Notes under the pieces: model-generated
Told to the model about the DNA's origin: nothing
The model's input: only the letters and a program-made list of their open reading frames with translations
The model's database searches: none
Origin: Azospirillum melinis
Lineage (GTDB): Bacteria; Pseudomonadota; Alphaproteobacteria; Azospirillales; Azospirillaceae
Direction of reading: 5' to 3'
DNA length: 64,000 nucleotides
NCBI RefSeq assembly: GCF_013340935.1
Contig: NZ_WHOS01000003.1
Coordinates: 62,001 to 126,000 of the forward strand
Shown: positions 62,304-64,000 of the stretch, in pieces
Numbering within the stretch: position 1 is the stretch's first letter
Layout: each line of letters begins with the position of its first letter
Position numbers and translations under genes: made by a program

Positions 62304-63236
62304 ATGGCCGAGATTACCGCCTCGCTCGTCAAGGAACTGCGCGAGAAGACCGGCGCGGGCATGATGGACTGCAAGAAGGCGCTGAACGAGACGCAGGGCG
62401 ACCTCGAGGGCGCCGTGGACTGGCTGCGCAAGAAGGGCCTCGCCGCCGCCGCCAAGAAGTCGGGCCGCGTCGCCGCCGAAGGTCTGGTCGCCGTCGCCAC
62501 CGCCGGCACCAAGGGTGCCGTCGTCGAGGTGAACGCCGAGACCGACTTCGTCGCCCGCAACGACAAGTTCCAGGCTTTCGCCGCCAAGTCCGCCGAGCTG
62601 GCCCTGGCCACCGGTGGCGATGTCGAGGCCCTGAAGGCCGCCGCCTATCCGGGCACCTCGCACACCGCCCAGGACGAGCTGACCAGCCTGATCGCCACCG
62701 TCGGCGAGAACATGAACCTGCGCCGCGCCGTCACGCTGTCGGTTTCGGCCGGTGTCGTTGTCAGCTACGTCCACTCGGCCATCGCGCCGGGCCTGGGCAA
62801 GATCGGCGTTCTGGTCGCCCTGGAGTCGACCGGTGATGCCGGCAAGCTGGCCGACCTCGGCAAGCAGATCGCCATGCACATCGCCGCCGCCCGTCCGGAC
62901 GCGCTGGACATCGCCGATGTCGACAGCTCGTCGCTGGAGCGTGAGCGCAACGTGCTGGCCGAGCAGGCCCGCGCTTCGGGCAAACCGGAAGCCATCATCG
63001 AGAAGATGGTCGAAGGCCGCGTCCGCAAGTACTACGAGGAAGTCTGCCTGCTGGAGCAGACCTACGTGATCGACGGCGAGACCAAGGTCCGCAAGGTGGT
63101 TGAGAACGCCGCCAAGGACATCGGCGCTCCGGTCAAGGTCACGGCCTTCACCCGCTTCGCGCTGGGCGAGGGCATCGAGAAGGCCCAGTCTGACTTCGCC
63201 GCCGAAGTCGCTGCCGCTGCCGGCGGTCAGGGCTGA
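62304..63236 (+). CDS. tsf: Elongation factor Ts
   Basis: EF-Ts exchanges GDP for GTP on EF-Tu. The 310-residue protein has [27 protein letters not shown], the core [15 protein letters not shown], and [27 protein letters not shown] stretch precedes the ATG at 62304. It lies between the rpsB terminator and pyrH, as in many proteobacteria. Confidence 0.97.
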   Translation: MAEITASLVKELREKTGAGMMDCKKALNETQGDLEGAVDWLRKKGLAAAAKKSGRVAAEGLVAVATAGTKGAVVEVNAETDFVARNDKFQAFAAKSAELALATGGDVEALKAAAYPGTSHTAQDELTSLIATVGENMNLRRAVTLSVSAGVVVSYVHSAIAPGLGKIGVLVALESTGDAGKLADLGKQIAMHIAAARPDALDIADVDSSSLERERNVLAEQARASGKPEAIIEKMVEGRVRKYYEEVCLLEQTYVIDGETKVRKVVENAAKDIGAPVKVTAFTRFALGEGIEKAQSDFAAEVAAAAGGQG

Positions 63237-63302
63237 GACCGGGAAGATCGAACGCTTAGGTCCGCTAGCCGCATTCTGAAACAGCAAGGGAGCGTTCCCC
63301 CC

Positions 63303-64000
63303 ATGGTCGATACCACCGGGACCGTCACGCCGGCCGGGAGCGTCCGCTACAAGCGCGTTCTCCTCAAGGTGTCGGGCGAAGCGCTGATGGGTCAGCGCGA
63401 CTATGGCCTGGACCCGGAGATGGTCAATCGCATCGCCAACGAGGTGAAGGCGGTGATCGGGCTCGGCGTCCAGGTCTGTCTGGTCATCGGCGGGGGGAAC
63501 ATCTTCCGGGGTGTGAAGGGTGCGGCGAGCGGCATGGAGCGTGCCTCGGCCGACTATATCGGCATGCTCGCCACCGTGATGAACGCGCTCTCGATGCAGA
63601 GCGCGCTCGAACGGATGGGCGTCAGCACGCGGGTGCAGTCGGCCATCCCCATGTCGACGGTCTGCGAGCCCTACATCCGGCGCCGCGCCGTCCGCCACAT
63701 GGAAAAAGGCCGGGTGGTGATTTTTGCCGCCGGCACCGGCAATCCCTTCTTCACCACCGACACCGCCGCGGCGCTGCGCGCCTCGGAAATGGGCTGTGAC
63801 GGTCTGCTGAAGGGGACGCAGGTCGATGGTGTCTATACCGCCGATCCGAAAAAGGATCCGACGGCCGAGCATTACGAACGCCTCACCTACATGGACGTCC
63901 TGACCAAGGAACTGCAGGTGATGGACGCTTCGGCGATCGCGCTGTCGCGCGAGAACCACATTCCCATTCTGGTCTTCTCGATCCACACGCCCGGCGCCTT
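63303..64000 (+). CDS. pyrH: UMP kinase (C-terminus cut by window edge)
   Basis: PyrH phosphorylates UMP to UDP. The visible 232 residues include [15 protein letters not shown], the glycine-rich [52 protein letters not shown] and the C-terminal IHTPGA. The amino-acid kinase fold is complete except for the last few residues, and the stop lies beyond 64000. AGGGAG precedes the ATG. It follows tsf at 66 bases. Confidence 0.97.
   Translation, partial: MVDTTGTVTPAGSVRYKRVLLKVSGEALMGQRDYGLDPEMVNRIANEVKAVIGLGVQVCLVIGGGNIFRGVKGAASGMERASADYIGMLATVMNALSMQSALERMGVSTRVQSAIPMSTVCEPYIRRRAVRHMEKGRVVIFAAGTGNPFFTTDTAAALRASEMGCDGLLKGTQVDGVYTADPKKDPTAEHYERLTYMDVLTKELQVMDASAIALSRENHIPILVFSIHTPGA

Noticed and set aside
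61647..63986. A 779-codon minus-strand frame across rpsB, tsf and pyrH
   Set aside because: It is a shadow of three highly conserved housekeeping genes.

Overview
The window is about 64 kb of GC-rich chromosomal DNA. The gene content points to an alphaproteobacterium of the Rhodospirillales, most likely Azospirillum or a close relative. The basis is the high GC, the rpsF-rpsR-DUF2232-rplI and rpsB-tsf-pyrH orders, abundant chemoreceptors and orphan two-component proteins, and a nitrogenase-associated ArsC-like protein. The genus is an inference from family content, not from a database match. I see no insertion sequence, prophage, CRISPR array, tRNA or rRNA.

Layout. 1-2228 (minus): ribosomal operon rpsF-rpsR-DUF2232-rplI, with rplI running off the left edge. 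2656-3642: a membrane acyltransferase. 3900-8495 (plus): fatty-acid synthesis genes fabD-fabG-acpP-fabF and then mltG. 8590-9159: two small accessory genes. 9404-19765: a chemosensory cluster with two receptors that share a nearly identical signalling segment, then cheR, a triple-domain CheW, cheB, a CheY-like receiver and cheA. Several of these genes overlap by 4 bases at their ends. 20181-23548: recG, a convergently overlapping DUF502 membrane protein and a small membrane protein. 23762-25771: a Crp/Fnr regulator, two tandem paralogous 64-65 residue proteins of unknown function, and a HisE-like protein.

25768-35167 is the most unusual region. It holds a HisKA_2 sensor kinase, a receiver-DUF3369-kinase, SiaB- and SiaC-like partner-switch proteins, a coiled-coil histidine kinase, an OmpR-type regulator, a SiaA-like PP2C phosphatase and a periplasmic solute-binding protein. 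It resembles the SiaABC module known from Pseudomonas, but no diguanylate cyclase (SiaD) is present and histidine kinases occupy its usual place.

35303-43119: an FtsH-like protease, a NitT/TauT-type ABC transporter, the nitrogenase-associated protein, a thioesterase and parE. 43357-48224: a Rossmann-fold methyltransferase-like protein, a lipoprotein, two hydrolases, a DEAD-box helicase with a hexapeptide-repeat tail and a lone Lrp ligand-binding domain. 48309-51653 (minus): a ModE-type HTH protein, a Cds1-like cysteine desulfhydrase and a Cache-domain chemoreceptor. 51887-57938: DUF6065, gmk-yicC, a short-chain dehydrogenase, a degenerate GGDEF-EAL protein and rnd. 58296-64000: aspS, an EcsC-family protein, and rpsB, tsf and pyrH, with pyrH cut by the right edge.

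Housekeeping genes (translation, lipid synthesis, DNA repair, topology) form the frame. Between them lie signal-transduction islands, and the Sia-like island and the chemosensory cluster are the two multi-gene systems most worth study. All calls come from reading the sequence; no similarity search was run.
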